This document shows positions 12,759 through 24,600 of a stretch of 64,000 bases of DNA, piece after piece (position 1 is the first letter of the stretch; each line of letters opens with the position of its first letter). The translations under genes and the position numbers were made by a program. The stretch is from contig MU401493.1 in the NCBI GenBank assembly GCA_022579005.1, forward strand, positions 49,346 to 113,345, in the 5' to 3' direction. This DNA is from Poronia punctata. Lineage: Eukaryota; Ascomycota; Sordariomycetes; Xylariales; Xylariaceae. The notes beneath the pieces are model-generated. The model was not told the origin of the DNA. It made no database searches and saw nothing but the letters and a program-made list of their open reading frames with translations.

Positions 12759-12998
12759 CGCAACCAAGACCAAAAAACTACTACTACCACTACTACCACT
12801 ACTAATATTAATAACAAAACCGCCGACGAAGAGGCAAGAATCCTCTCCGAGATCGAAACAGGTATCGTCGACCTCTTCTCAGATGCTTATTATAATAAAC
12901 ATCTGATATACAATATCTTGGAATTGATCCTCGTTCGTCTCATGCCTGAATTGGCTGAGAGGAGGGTTGGTGAGTTGTGGGAGGAGAGACTTGTCTAG
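9269..12998 (+). CDS. PXA-domain (sorting-nexin-associated) membrane protein
   Basis: Three exons, 9269-9806, 9878-10673 and 12284-12998, give 682 residues. Intron 1 (71 bp) carries a GCTAAC branch site. Intron 2 is 1,610 bp, with donor GTAGGT and a perfect TACTAAC at 12263-12269, 12 bases before the acceptor; the join reads GTLDR-MMSHYIHTHV and restores the family sequence. The N-terminal 65 residues are Ser/Thr/Pro-rich. The PXA region begins at about residue 67 (SDRATAALIRRTL). A hydrophobic stretch at about 327-354 could be a membrane segment. Exon 3 holds tracts of 9 Asp (about 550), 16 Gln (about 588) and 9 Thr (about 610), then a conserved end (HLIYNILELILVRLMPEL). PXA proteins act in endosomal or ER-vacuole membrane traffic; no PX or RGS domain is present here. 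The gene could be misread as two genes because of the long intron. Confidence 0.87.
10674..12283 (+). other. Expanded 1.6 kb spliceosomal intron of PXA gene
   Basis: The donor GTAGGT follows the codon fragment AG at 10672-10673; the acceptor TATTTTATAG ends at 12283 with TACTAAC 12 bases upstream. Other introns in this window are about 46-190 bp. The body includes a GC-rich block with a 9 bp minisatellite (10920-10955) and an open frame of 252 codons (10869-11627) with no recognised family. No terminal repeats or target-site duplication were identified by eye. Confidence 0.8.
10920..10955 (+). repeat. 9 bp minisatellite, unit GGGCAACAT
   Basis: Four tandem copies: two exact GGGCAACAT, then GGGCAGCAT and GAGCAGCAT. 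The repeat lies inside the long intron of the PXA gene and in one frame reads as Gly-Gln-His repeats. Confidence 0.85.
12597..12806 (+). repeat. Coding trinucleotide repeats (GAT, CAA, ACT)
   Basis: Within exon 3 of the PXA gene there are GATn (about 12597-12622), an uninterrupted run of 16 CAA (12711-12758) and ACT/ACC repeats (about 12777-12805). They encode Asp, Gln and Thr tracts inside an otherwise conserved protein region, replacing a linker that is shorter in remembered relatives. Confidence 0.9.
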
Positions 12999-14979
12999 AT
13001 ACCTACCTACTTAGTTAGAAAAACTTGGTGTTTTTGAAACGGGGATATGAAAATGAAGTATTTGACTCAATTAATAAGTTATTAATTTCATCTTTTGAAA
13101 GTCTTGCTTTTGGTATAGAGAGTGGGTGTTTTGGGATGTTTTTGTTGACCTGCATTTTATCTAACACCAGGTCGACATCGAGGTAGCTTAGGAAAGCTAA
13201 GTGAGTACAGTAGGTACTACAGAAGCCCAAGACGGGAATACTCGTAGGTGACCTAGCTAGTGCTTGGTATCCGGAAAGCTAATAAGGTTGGGTTATGCAA
13301 TGGTCAGCCAGGGGAGACCCTCCGTACGAATCCAGGTTACTTAAATGTATACCATGTCAAATCACTTCACCGTTTTCAGTTACATTCCATATAATATAAC
13401 TGGCAAAGAAAAGATTCATATATATATTTCCGGGGGGTTTTTGAGTATCAAAATGTAAGTTGCCTACATACGTATCATACGTACATACATACATAGGATG
13501 GATGATTGATGCATCATGCATAAGCAGAGCAAAGAGCGGGAGCGAGATAGGAGATCAAGCCAATTTTGGTTTTGGCTTTCTTTTGCTTCGAGCCAAAAAA
13601 AACAAAAAAAACAAGATGAGATGATGACGATGATGATAGAAAAGAGGACCAAAGCGCCTTGTTATATGCTTTACCCAATTTCTTGTTAAAGGCGGAGGAA
13701 AAAAAAACAGAAAAGATGACAGAATACCCCCCTTTAGATAAATGCCCGGCCAGGATATCAAATCTGAAAAAAGGGAGAAAAAGAGAGGAAGCGAGAGTGT
13801 TTGTTGTGAGTAAGATGGCGGAAAAGTAGGTAGGTATAGACAAACAAGGAGAATATTTGATAGAACTATGAGATAGAAAGGTTCAAGTTCTTCTCACAGA
13901 GAAATAGGGAAAAAGAAGAAAACGCCAAAGTCAGGTAAAAACTCCAATTGCCCTTGCGAGCTCCCGTGTTTCGTTGCCGGCCGATATTTCTTGTTGATAT
14001 TTTAGGTTTTGCTTTCGGTTTTTTATATCTTGGGTTTAACATCGAAAACACTCCTCAGCTTCGCTTGCTCCTCGCTTTCATGTCAAATCCTATTTTGTCA
14101 AACATCCGCGTCGTCTTCGCTCAGCGGATTCAAACGTTTTTTTCTCGTTCTCGTCCCGGGGCCTTTCTCGTTTGTCGCTGCCCTGGCGATCTTTCTTCGT
14201 TGTGGCGTGTTTCGACAGGCATATTATCTATCCTGCGAGTAGATGTTCTAGGCGCTGCCGTGTGGTTATACGTGGTGTGGTGTCTTGTAACGTGTGGGTA
14301 ACAATGACGCCGTTTGGGTATCGATATAGTATAGGGTCGCGTGAGCGATTAGTTCTCTTTTTACTATTGGAACATTGGGTATTGGATTTGTGTCGATTGC
14401 TCGAAAGTATATTGTTTATTTTTATTTGTTTGGTCGGCTCCGATCGGATCGAGGTCGTGTGGGTGAACGATTAGGTAACCTCACTCGTGGTTGCTGTCTT
14501 TTATGGATTCCTCGTGCTCGTTCTTTTGAGCAGTGACTGAAGGTCCATATAAAAGCGCAGGGCGATGTATACATCCCATCATCCTATCGAGTACTTGCAT
14601 GGAGGTGCGAGTGCGTCGTGAGACTTGTTTCAGGGGCGTGGTATAAAATGACCCTCCTCGCGCTTCCACTTTGCCGCCCAGCCAGCCTAGCTCTGGGTGT
14701 GGCTGTGGCGTTTGGCGGAGACTACCAGATGCAAAGTATCTCCATAGGTCTCCATGTAATAGTAGTATATTGGTGTTAAAACATGAAAATCAAAAGTCGT
14801 CGTGAGACATCAAGTCTATATTCGAGATTGGGACAATAGCCACCGAGTCTGGCGACTCTGGCCAAGGCCTTGGAAGTGAAAGAGAGGTGCTGTTAACCTC
14901 GCCTTCGCTCGCCCACTAGCCCCGCTACCGTCGTAGAGAAGTGTCTGCAAGGAAGGCGGTTTTACACGCCTTTCTTTCA
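12999..14979. other. Intergenic between converging PXA and CENP-B-like genes
   Basis: About 2 kb between the 3' ends of two converging genes. It is rich in T and A runs and in polypurine tracts (about 13600-13800). Open frames on both strands near 13500-14470 are low-complexity (Phe/Ser/Leu-rich) and are not accepted as genes. One TACTCGTA octamer lies at 13239. Confidence 0.55.
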
Positions 14980-16763
14980 TCATGACACTTCGTTCTTGAT
15001 CATGGACGGTCCCGTGTTCGACATCTCTGCATCACCTTCGGGTATCCGAGAAAGTACGCCGAGACCCTGCGTAGCTGAGCTGGCTTTGGGACCGCCAACG
15101 CCTAGCTTCTCCCCCAGCCGTAACACTACCATGTACTCGTTCGGCTCGCACCATCCCGAGAGCTGGTGTTGCATGAAGCTTAGGAGCGTATCAGCTGCAC
15201 GTCTTGCATCGTCTTGCGTTGGCGAAGTCGGGGTCGATACCACATTGGCCGACACCGCTCCTGAAGCCGTGGACCGGCCGGCCAAGCTCCCGTTGCTGCT
15301 CGTGTGGTGTAGAGTGCGCGGCGATATGGCCGCATCCAATCCGAAAGCTTGGGGCGGCATCTCATGCACAGGGGATTCAATCGCAGACGACGGTCCTGTG
15401 CCAGACGTGCTGTACTTGGGCGTCATCGGTTCAGTTGTCTGTGCCGGGTTGATGTATTCCAAGGGTGGGATGCTCGGCACCGTCTGACTCCGCGGCCGGT
15501 AGAAGCTCCCGTTGGCATCACCGAATAATCCCGAGTTTGGGTCGGGTGAGAAGGTGAATTGCGACGCCGATGACGGACTGAACGTGCTACTCGAGAACGT
15601 CGAGCTCGGAGGATCGGTCATGGTACTGTTGAGCGAGGTTGTGCTCTGCGACTGCGGGTGTTTATATCCGTTACCGGCAAAGCTCACGCCCAGCCCCGTC
15701 CCCTCATCCTTCTCCTCCGCCTTGCCGCTAGTGGCAGAAGACACAAAGGGCGAACCGTGTCCTACCGGCGATGTGGGTGAAATACCACCCGGGGTCTGAT
15801 TCGTTGACACTATCGGCGACTCCGTGTCCAGCCGGTCTAGCCGCGTGTTGTCCGGAATGGCCGTTTCCGAGGCCCTGCGGATTAGTTTCCCCGGCCCCAT
15901 GCCGTGCTTTTGTTTGAACTTTTCGATCCAGCCGGCCGTGATAGTCTTGAGCGGAATATCTGACCCGGTGCAGAACACCTTGGCCTTCTCTTCCATCTCA
16001 TGGTCATTGACCAGAACGCCCTTCTTTTGTTGGCCCCGAACCCAGTTCGCCAGTGCCCGCTCAATATCTGGTGATGATTTGCCCTTGGTCTTCTTGATTG
16101 GCGAAGCGCTGCGGTCTTCCTGATTCAGGTACTGATCTTTCTTGCGCAGGACCTTGGATACGGTACTGTCGATGCGGTCAATACGTTGCCTTTGGACTCG
16201 TTGTAAGTCGTGCCATTATTGCTTGCTCACCTTCGTTCGACACCAAACCTCAACCCGATGTCGTGTTGCTTGACGCCAGGGTTCTCGTCGGCAAACTTGC
16301 ACATGTCGCGCCGATCCTGGTCAGTCAGTGTCCTTCTCGGTTGTGACGTATTGATGGTTGGCAGTTTAGGTTGTTGTCTCGAAGGGGCTGAAGCACTGGG
16401 TATCGGTACAGGCGACTGATACGTCTGGGAGGGGTTTGTCTGCAGGCTCGGCCATGGGACGTGACCCTGCGTTGGTATCAGCGGTGGTGGCGGCGGCGGC
16501 GGCGGTAGCTGATTTGTGTAATTGTTCGACGGGAGACTTTGCGTGAAGGGCGACGGTGCCAGATGGTTTCCGAGGGACTCTGAAGGCAGTCCATGTCCAT
16601 GGCTCATATGCGATGACATGTTGTAGTATTCGTCATGGTAGCTTGCCATGGGCATGTGGCTATACGAGTTCACACCTACCCATGGCCCGTTGGAGTATGA
16701 GCCATCATGAACCAGCTGGTCATCTTGATCCGCCCCGGTTGAGGTGAGCATAGTGTTCTGCAT
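14980..16763 (-). CDS. CENP-B-type HTH DNA-binding protein
   Basis: Two exons, 16763-16231 and 16165-14980, give 572 residues. The 65 bp intron (donor GTGAGC, acceptor GACAG) joins GLRFGVER-S-TVSKVLRKK. Residues 1-140 are Pro/Ser/Asn/Gln-rich, with a run of eight Pro. Residues about 143-190 are a pogo/CENP-B N-terminal helix-turn-helix (RRTLTDQDRRDMCKFADENP). Residues about 198-265 are the second, Tc5-like DNA-binding HTH (IERALANWVRGQQKKG, then ITAGWIEKFKQKHGM). The rest (about 270-572) is Ser/Thr/Pro-rich and disordered. There is no DDE transposase domain, so this is a host regulatory or chromatin protein of the Abp1/CENP-B-like kind, derived long ago from a pogo-type transposase, and not a mobile element. 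It probably acts in the nucleus; its target sites cannot be read from the sequence. Confidence 0.88.
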
Positions 16764-17310
16764 GTTGTGCGCTCAGTATACTAAGATGCAAGCGATAGGC
16801 CTCGGCAAGTTAGGGAGGGTGTTGATGATAGCGTCGCGGTAGCGATCGCGTTGTGGTTCCGGGTTTGTTGTCTCTGTGATGCGACCTGCTCCGAGTCCCG
16901 AGAAAGGCGTATGAGAGCGGCAGGGTCTGTCCTGGCAGCCGTAACGGGCTGCCGGCGTAATGTTGGTGGGATGGATTTTACAAGCGGGAGACAACATATA
17001 TACCTCGTGAAATAATTGGCTCGTTGAAGCTGTATTTTGGATTCTGCCGTGTAATCAGGGTACTCAAGTGTACGCTTTGAAGCTGCCGTGTCTTCAAAGG
17101 AACGGCGTTGACACAGTGAGTGCGCGGGCAGCTATAAGGATGGAAAGATTGGTTCAACGGGTAATGAGCGTGATCTTGCGTACTCCCAAGCGCACGGGAG
17201 GGGGCGGCCGAGTCTCAGAAGCACCAACTAACAAACTGACAAACATTCAGCTCTCGCCTTTTTCGCTTGTCGGTCTTTAACTCGGTCCAACACTCCGTTC
17301 AGTTGTTTCC

Positions 17311-18030
17311 TCCACAATGTTACTTTGTCCCGATTCTGAAAAAATGCGAACCATCCGAACTAGTTCTGGCCAGTCTTTCCTTGCTAAGCACCCAGAACAC
17401 ACGAGAGTTGGTTGTTTCCTCTTGGGACCATAGAAGACAGTCGGGGGTAAGCTTGGTCGGGCTTGAGGAGAGAGGGAATGTGAGATGATCAAGATTGACT
17501 CCGATTGGAAAATATCGAGAGTGCAACAGCGTAGACAGAAAAACGAAAGACGCCGTCGTGGTAGCGTATCGCTTATTCACACACGACGCAAGACGTCGTT
17601 ATACCACTAGGTATCCAAGAGACACAGTGGAAGACGGTGGACACAGACATGTGGAGGAGTCCATACATACACATATGTATGTTTGTATGCATCAGCAGGG
17701 ATCATGTAGGTGTGCGAGCTTGCGTGCCGAGTCCGGGGCTCCTGGAATCCCTAGGTTAGACCCAGCAGTAGACTTAGTAGACAAGGGGGGGTGTGTGGTG
17801 GGAACTTTCGAGGGATAAACCCGGGCCAACATGCGGTATGACAAGCTTGTCAGAACAGGGGTGGGTTTTCGCAAGGCAATATCTCCAAATATTTGGTACC
17901 TACATGGCAGATGGATAGACCAATACTATGTAGGTATGTCGATAGGTATATCAGTAGTCAAAAAAGGGCTGGACTGGTTCCCTTCGTTGGTTCGCCGTGG
18001 GGAGGAGGCCAGTCCACAATGTTACTTTGT
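17311..18030 (+). repeat. 18 bp exact direct repeat pair
   Basis: TCCACAATGTTACTTTGT occurs at 17311-17328 and again at 18013-18030. The flanks do not align, so this is an isolated shared word and not the visible edge of a longer duplication. Confidence 0.85.
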
Positions 18031-20261
18031 AATTGTGGGCTTCCCTTTTCTAGCATGTCAGGAAAATCGGGCGGGGAGTGGGTAAGTAGGTATCACGCTC
18101 TCTGATCAGAGTACACACATATAATCCTATAGACAGGGTTGCTGATCTGGACCAGCCAAGATATAAACTGCGGTAAGAAAGAACAGCCCCTGGGGGATTG
18201 CCGAGTGAGAGACGCGTACTCGTAAATCCAATGGGATGGATAGGTACATGGATATACGATGGTATTTAGGAATCCCAACAAGATGCAAGAGTACGGCCAG
18301 GCAAATACTTACCCTCTCTACCCGGGAGAAGTAATATCAGGTCGTCGACAAGACAAGCAAGCAACCAAGGTAAGTAGGTAGGTATGGATGCATTCAGAGA
18401 AAGCCTTATTTCTCGGTATTCCTAGGCAAAGAAACGTGCCACTATCGACTACCCATACTAGCCAAGCTAGCAGGAATCGACGTGGCACTGGCAGAGGGAA
18501 TGAGAGATTGTCGAGGCTGATCGCCCGAGGCTGTCCTAGCTTTACACAACGCTACTGGTAAAGCCGTCTCCGAGAGGGGCTTTTTCCCAAAAGCGCGCTT
18601 TTTTTAAGATGAAGGATCAAAAGAAGCTAAACCTGTACGCGTTGGTGGTTTTCCTGTTGGTGTCCAATACTGAATACAGTTAGAGGCGGGTATTATCATT
18701 CGCTCCCGTCTAAGATGCCCGCATGAATAGCGATTGGCGAATAATCAACGCGGGCGGACAGGCTTGACATGCGGTGTAAGTTACCTGTCTAGGTCACTTC
18801 GTCCTTGGAGGGGAAATATGATAGCAAGCCGTGATTTGTAAAGACTGTACAGAATCCCGCCCGTGGATGCTTTCTTTTTCATGTCTTAGGGACCGGGAAC
18901 TCCACTCGGAGTGTTGTAGACAGCATAGACATTTGCCGCCCCGTCCGATACTGCAAGCCCGTCCGTCGACGGAGGAGTCGTCTGTTCGAGCTTTGCATCT
19001 TAAACACGGGCGGATATGTATACGTAAAGATAGGGCAGGTCGAACATGGACTCGACGGTCGACCGGATCGCGACGGTCGAACAGCAAAGAGATAGGCATA
19101 GACAAAGCCGTACTGAAAGAGATCTGTTCCCCGCTCCCGTTCCCCTGTTTCGATCATACGAGTTTACTTGCTAAATATGTATGTAGGGTATGCATCGTTC
19201 GGTAGTCTCGTTGCTGTGGTCTAGCCGATTACATCTGTACCAAGGACTTCAAAGGCTGCTAGAGGGCCATGTGATAAGAATCAGCAGTCTTGTCAGTTAC
19301 GATACCTACCCGAGCCGGCATCTTTGATCTTCGAATGAGGACGCAGGATGAGCTATTTCGATGGCGTGAGGAGTTCGGCTTCCTATTCTGTTCCACTTAA
19401 CTAAGGCCCTGTGGCCCCGTTGACGGCTGACTAGCAGGGGGCCTTGGGCAAGGGCTGTACGCAATGAAAAGCGGTCCACCTTTCCCCTTGTAAAATAAAC
19501 CTACCGTAGCTCCCTTGATGGAGAACGTTACTTTCCCTTGCTAGATGTCGACTAGGCTGATGTACTTGCAAGCGATGTACCTTGGTTCGATCAGGCCGCT
19601 TTTCTGTATTCGCCTATTGTCTTGTACGTATTTATCCTTTAGTATTATGTAGCTGTTTAGTGGGTAAGTTAGGCATTGTACATCCAAATGATTAGATGGT
19701 ACTTTGTCCACATAAAGGTCAGGTAGTACTTTCCTGAAGATACAGCTACACGTATGCAATGTACCTATTACACCGCGGCTCGGATGGTACTCTCTTGCAT
19801 ACACGTACATGATATGGAGCAACCTAGGGTGCTAGGGCCTCTGCTAGGGATAATTGGTAGGTATGTGGTCTAGGGCCCAACTTTTACGAGTACCTATTGT
19901 AGACCACCTCATACGTTAGATCCTAGACGCAATGCCTGCCTTCCTAACGGTTCCCGTCTTTTGATTCGACCTTCTTTCGGCAGACTGGAGACGTTCGACA
20001 ACAATTTTGCAGAACCCCTCAATCATCCATTTTGCTTCGAGATATCTGCCATCCAGTCACCGATCAAGTCAACGACAAGCCTCAAATTGCACAAAGCCTC
20101 GTCCCTGGCCTTCCCTTGAACCTATGCAGCGCGTAGACTACCCCAAGTCCGGGTACGCCGGGCGAATCTCACACTTAGGATAGGTAGTCCACTGGGGATG
20201 CTGTCGATGTCCATAAGGACAGAAGTCAGTTCCCATTTTGCCAAAGAGACTTCCTATTCTG

Positions 20262-20287
20262 CCAAGTTCGACCAAGTTCGACCAAGG
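20262..20287 (+). repeat. 10 bp tandem repeat CCAAGTTCGA
   Basis: The unit CCAAGTTCGA is repeated twice and followed by a partial third copy. It lies in non-coding DNA with no neighbouring gene. Confidence 0.8.
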
Positions 20288-21614
20288 ATGAAGCGATACC
20301 CAGATATGCAAATCCAAACCACGGGTCGCGCATAGAGCTATGTATGCCAGGTTGAGAGAAATGGGCGATGATGCTGAGAGCGTGTGGGGAAACCTCCAGT
20401 TGTGTCGCTCTCGGCGCCTGAAAGGGTAAGCCATGCAATTCCGAAAAGGAACTCCCTGCTTTCAGCTACTGCCTATCCCCGTCCGTGGGACGATGTTAAC
20501 CATCTCAAGATTGAGATGAGCAGCAATCCGGGGGACCTTGCCCGCCGAGTGTATTACACAGCAGGGGAGTCGGGGGAGAGGGAGGGGCGTCCAATGTTAG
20601 TCTACCACTTACCATATGCGATCAGCTGGTAATAGATATTGCGATTATGTACAAAATATTAGGATGCCATTACGGAGCTCACTAGGTATGTACCTATCGT
20701 TGATTCCAGCTTATACCTTTGTAAGTGGACAAATGAAAAAATTCCCGACGCTCTGCCAGCCCTTTCAGTCGAATTTCATTTTCTAATCCTTATGCTTTCC
20801 CCAGCTCCACCAGGGCGGAAAGATCGTTAGCCTCGAAAAATATGCACGTACCGTGATGGAGAGAATATGGAAATCACCTCATGCGCTATCGTCGATTAAT
20901 GGAGATCAGACGTCATTTCATGGGACCTAGCAGGGACGAAATCTTATGCTTGAAATATACACACTTCCAATCTTATTAGACGCCGCCTTGCGCGGGCCCT
21001 CTGTGCGGCCTCTACGCGAGCTAATTCAAACGTCGTCCAGATGAGAAAGCTACCCATCGGCCGACTCCCTAGACTACCATACTAAACTAGGTACTAAACT
21101 GGGGGTTCGGGTAACCTAATTAAGATACCTACCCCAGATGCAACAAGCCAACCGTAATGGCCGACACATACGCGTACTACGAGTATAGAAATGCCTTTCT
21201 GTTATAGGTACCGGTAGAGTGCTTAACAGTCAAGACGCATATTATCTACATCATACATATGTTGTACGTCGGTCGTGCGATTGCAAAATGCAACTATATC
21301 CAGGCACCCCAACACCAGTACCAACGCGCGAAGAGATGACATTTCGTCCCAATGCGCCCTGGGGGTCTCGCTTCCTCTTCCATGATATCCGTCGCCTATT
21401 TTATAAGCTACCAGATTAAGTACATCTCTAATGCTGTGCTAATGCGGGTAGGCAAGGGAAACTTGACTGCTTTACAACTCTCGAGCTTAGCTAGCTCGCA
21501 CGAGGCACGCATATAACGACTAACAAAGACGGTCAGGCCCAAATCTTCCTGATGACGGGTACCCTAGTCCGGTTTCTGATAAGTATTTCTGCCCCAGCCG
21601 TGCGCCGCCGTCGG

Positions 21615-21633
21615 TTTTTTTTTTTTTTTTTTT
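21615..21633. repeat. T19 homopolymer
   Basis: A run of 19 T in non-coding sequence. A poly-A tail of an old retroposed copy on the minus strand is one reading, but no element body was recognised beside it. Confidence 0.8.
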
Positions 21634-24600
21634 GTTTCTCCACGGGGACTGCCGAACTAACCTGGATATTATTATACAATCGCGTTTGTTAGCTTCTGCT
21701 AATTATTAATGGAAACTCATTCATATACTCAGTACATTTGACAAAAGTATTCGCATACTATCTATATAGGTAGATCTGACTACTGATCTAGCTAAAGAAT
21801 GGGACGGGCCTTGTTGTTCCCACTTTCAACGCCAGACTCTTGAAAGTAGGTACCGGTACTCGATTCAATAGAGCAAAGTAGGCTATGACATCCTCTACCT
21901 TGGCCTAGCACTAGGTTAGCCTACTTATCTAGTCCCCGTCGTCTTGATCCTTTTCTGCACCATATTTCTTTTTCTTTTTTGGTCCCTATCTATTCCCTTT
22001 TTTGCTCTTCAACAGCAAGCTTTGTAAGAAAAACGAGGTTTTGCCCCGGTAACCGCCAGCCTAGTCTAGAACTGTTGATATTCTTGATCGGGCAGAAACA
22101 CAATTGCTTTCTATCGCGCATTTTTTTTTTGTGGCACATCTCGTACCATATGCATGCCTCTGCTCAGTTGGCAAGCCAAGCGACAAGCCACCAACATGAC
22201 GACTCGCGACGACGATTGGGTTCAGCATGCCCTGCTTATTAGACCAAATATGTCGTTCGGCAGGCCCTGAGAGGTATCATCAGCCGTGCAGGCTACCTAC
22301 TTACCTACGTAGCCTCGGGTATGCATGTACTCGTAGAGTCGTAGGCGCTATGGCAAGGTCATACCTAGAGGCAGAGAGGATGATATCTTTCAAGCATCTA
22401 TGTCATGATCGTGCCTGACAGGATGCTCTTCTGCAAACAACATGATTATCTTTATACACGTACTGGGAGAGCAACACGAGAAACGCTTAACCATTGTTTT
22501 TCAGATGGCCTTGGTTAAGGTGTGGGTTTTTATCCTCTCGGCGATTACCCATAAAAGCGATTGGGCAGAAATGGTAAGGAGGCCTAAGCAAGTCGAAAGA
22601 ATAACCACTGCTCAGCCGGGCTGATTTCCAGTTAACTAACCTAGCTCGTCTTTCTAATCCTGGCCATGTGTGTCTGAATACTCGTAAGTCGCACACAACT
22701 CATAAAAAAGAGCACTTTGTTTTCAAACTTGAGGGGAGCTGGGATTTTTATAACCCAATCAAGATTAGTGTTTTATCTGGTTACTACCTAATCTAGTCTA
22801 GACTATACGTACTTTGACGACCTCCTCTCCATTAACCATCAAGTCGACAATGTAAGGTAACCTTGGTTAGGTAGGGAGGTCTTGCATCGACATGTGAATG
22901 AGAGGATGTTATATATGTATGGATATGTGGAAACCGCAAGATCAAGTATGAATGGGGAATATACACATATACAAGTGCGTGTGGAGTATGCAAGGTCCAA
23001 TTTCATAGGGGACGCTGCTGTTACAGTTGTATAATCTAGAGAAGAGGGGGAGGGGAGCGAGGGAGAGATGCGAAAGAAGAGAGACACCTACCTCATGTGC
23101 GACCGAAACGCAGGGCGGCTGCGCAGCAATCCGATTCTTGCGAAGCTTTTCCGCCATTGTACATTCCCAGCCAGTCGTTCGGCAAGTCCGCCCTGAAATA
23201 GTACGGACGAAAGGCACCCATAATCATCATGAGGCTACACCACCGCCAAAATGTCCGCGCGAAAATTGTAACCACATTCTACAAACAACAGTCGCACTTT
23301 GCACCAGACAGCAAACAAAACATGCCTTCATACTCCTGTATAGGTACCTAGTATGTATGAACTAGGGTAGGACCAAAACCGGGTGAACTTTCCAAGAGCA
23401 GGAGATGAAATGGGGTAGTATCAATCAACATACAAGACAGACACCTCTATTTTTCTCTTTTCTCCCCTGGAAGGTATCATCGCGTCATCTAAAAGTTACA
23501 TAGGATGGTAAGCAAGCAAGCAAGCAAGCAACAACCTAGTCCGGTCTATATATTGTACGTATTAAAATGCCCTTCTATCCGGGTGCGCCGAGGTTCAAAG
23601 TAAATAAATAGATTGCTTGAAAAGCGAAATTTCTATAAGACACTCAACGCAACGTCATGTAAGGTAAACCCGGCTCCCACCCCACCCCCCGAATCCCTTT
23701 ACCTTATGCATGCTCGTATGTACCACCGTCATGCCTCCCCTGAACAAGGCCCAAATCCGGGTCGCGTCCTGTCCTATTATATAGGGCGAAACCGAACAAA
23801 ATACCAAGAGAGAATGAATGAATGATTTGTTTTGGCCTCGTTCGCTCGCACACAATTGACTGACAGAACGGATTTTGGGAAAAAGGAACCTAGGTTACGA
23901 GGTTAACCATTGGTACCTACCTTACTTAGCTTTACTGCCCGCGCCCGTCCGCACGTGCGCTGCGCTCCTCTTTCCGCCCTTTTTTACTCTGCTGACATGT
24001 AATAAGGGTAAGGTAGGTACGCGTACGAGTACAAAAAGTTGATACTAACATACCTAGAATACCTCCCCCCACACAGCAAGTCGTCATCAACAGACGGTAG
24101 GTACCGACCGAAGATACAGAATCCTACAACTAAGTGGGCTGGGAGTCGTGATCGCAAACTACCTAGGTATGTAGTATCCGCATTCCATTTCGCAATACCT
24201 ACTCCTTTACTCTCAGCCCTTCTCTCTTTTTGATCTACATGATGACTATCAGAAGCCCACTTACCGAGACATGACAAGAAAGTCATTTGACACATTACTT
24301 GCTGATAGATACCCAAGGTAGATGGATAGATAAATTACGGACCGTACCTTGCCCTTGCCTACATACCTACATATCTAGCGTCGGCAGGGATCTTTTACAC
24401 GTACATTTCTTCCCCAGGTTCACCGTCCAAAGTCCACCAGCCAGCCAGTCGGCCGATGCTTTTTAATTTTTCACTATTTCCTCCTGACATGTACATACGT
24501 AAATTGCAACGTCTCGTGGCACTGTATGGGGATTATCCACCTTTATACATTACAGACTTTTTACGCACATATGGTAATTACATCCCATCCATCCATCCTA

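Noticed and set aside
12494..12817. Minus-strand frame with runs of Cys, Ser and Val
   Set aside because: Antisense of the CAA/GAT/ACT repeats in PXA exon 3.
13948..14474. Overlapping plus-strand frames with hydrophobic content
   Set aside because: Phe/Leu/Ser-rich translation of T-rich DNA downstream of the PXA gene; no family signature.
19585..19606. GGTTCGATCAGGCC followed by a T run
   Set aside because: Same reason: no tRNA cloverleaf can be drawn upstream.
21615..21633. T19 run as the tail of a retrotransposon
   Set aside because: No reverse transcriptase, LTR or target-site duplication was recognised beside it.
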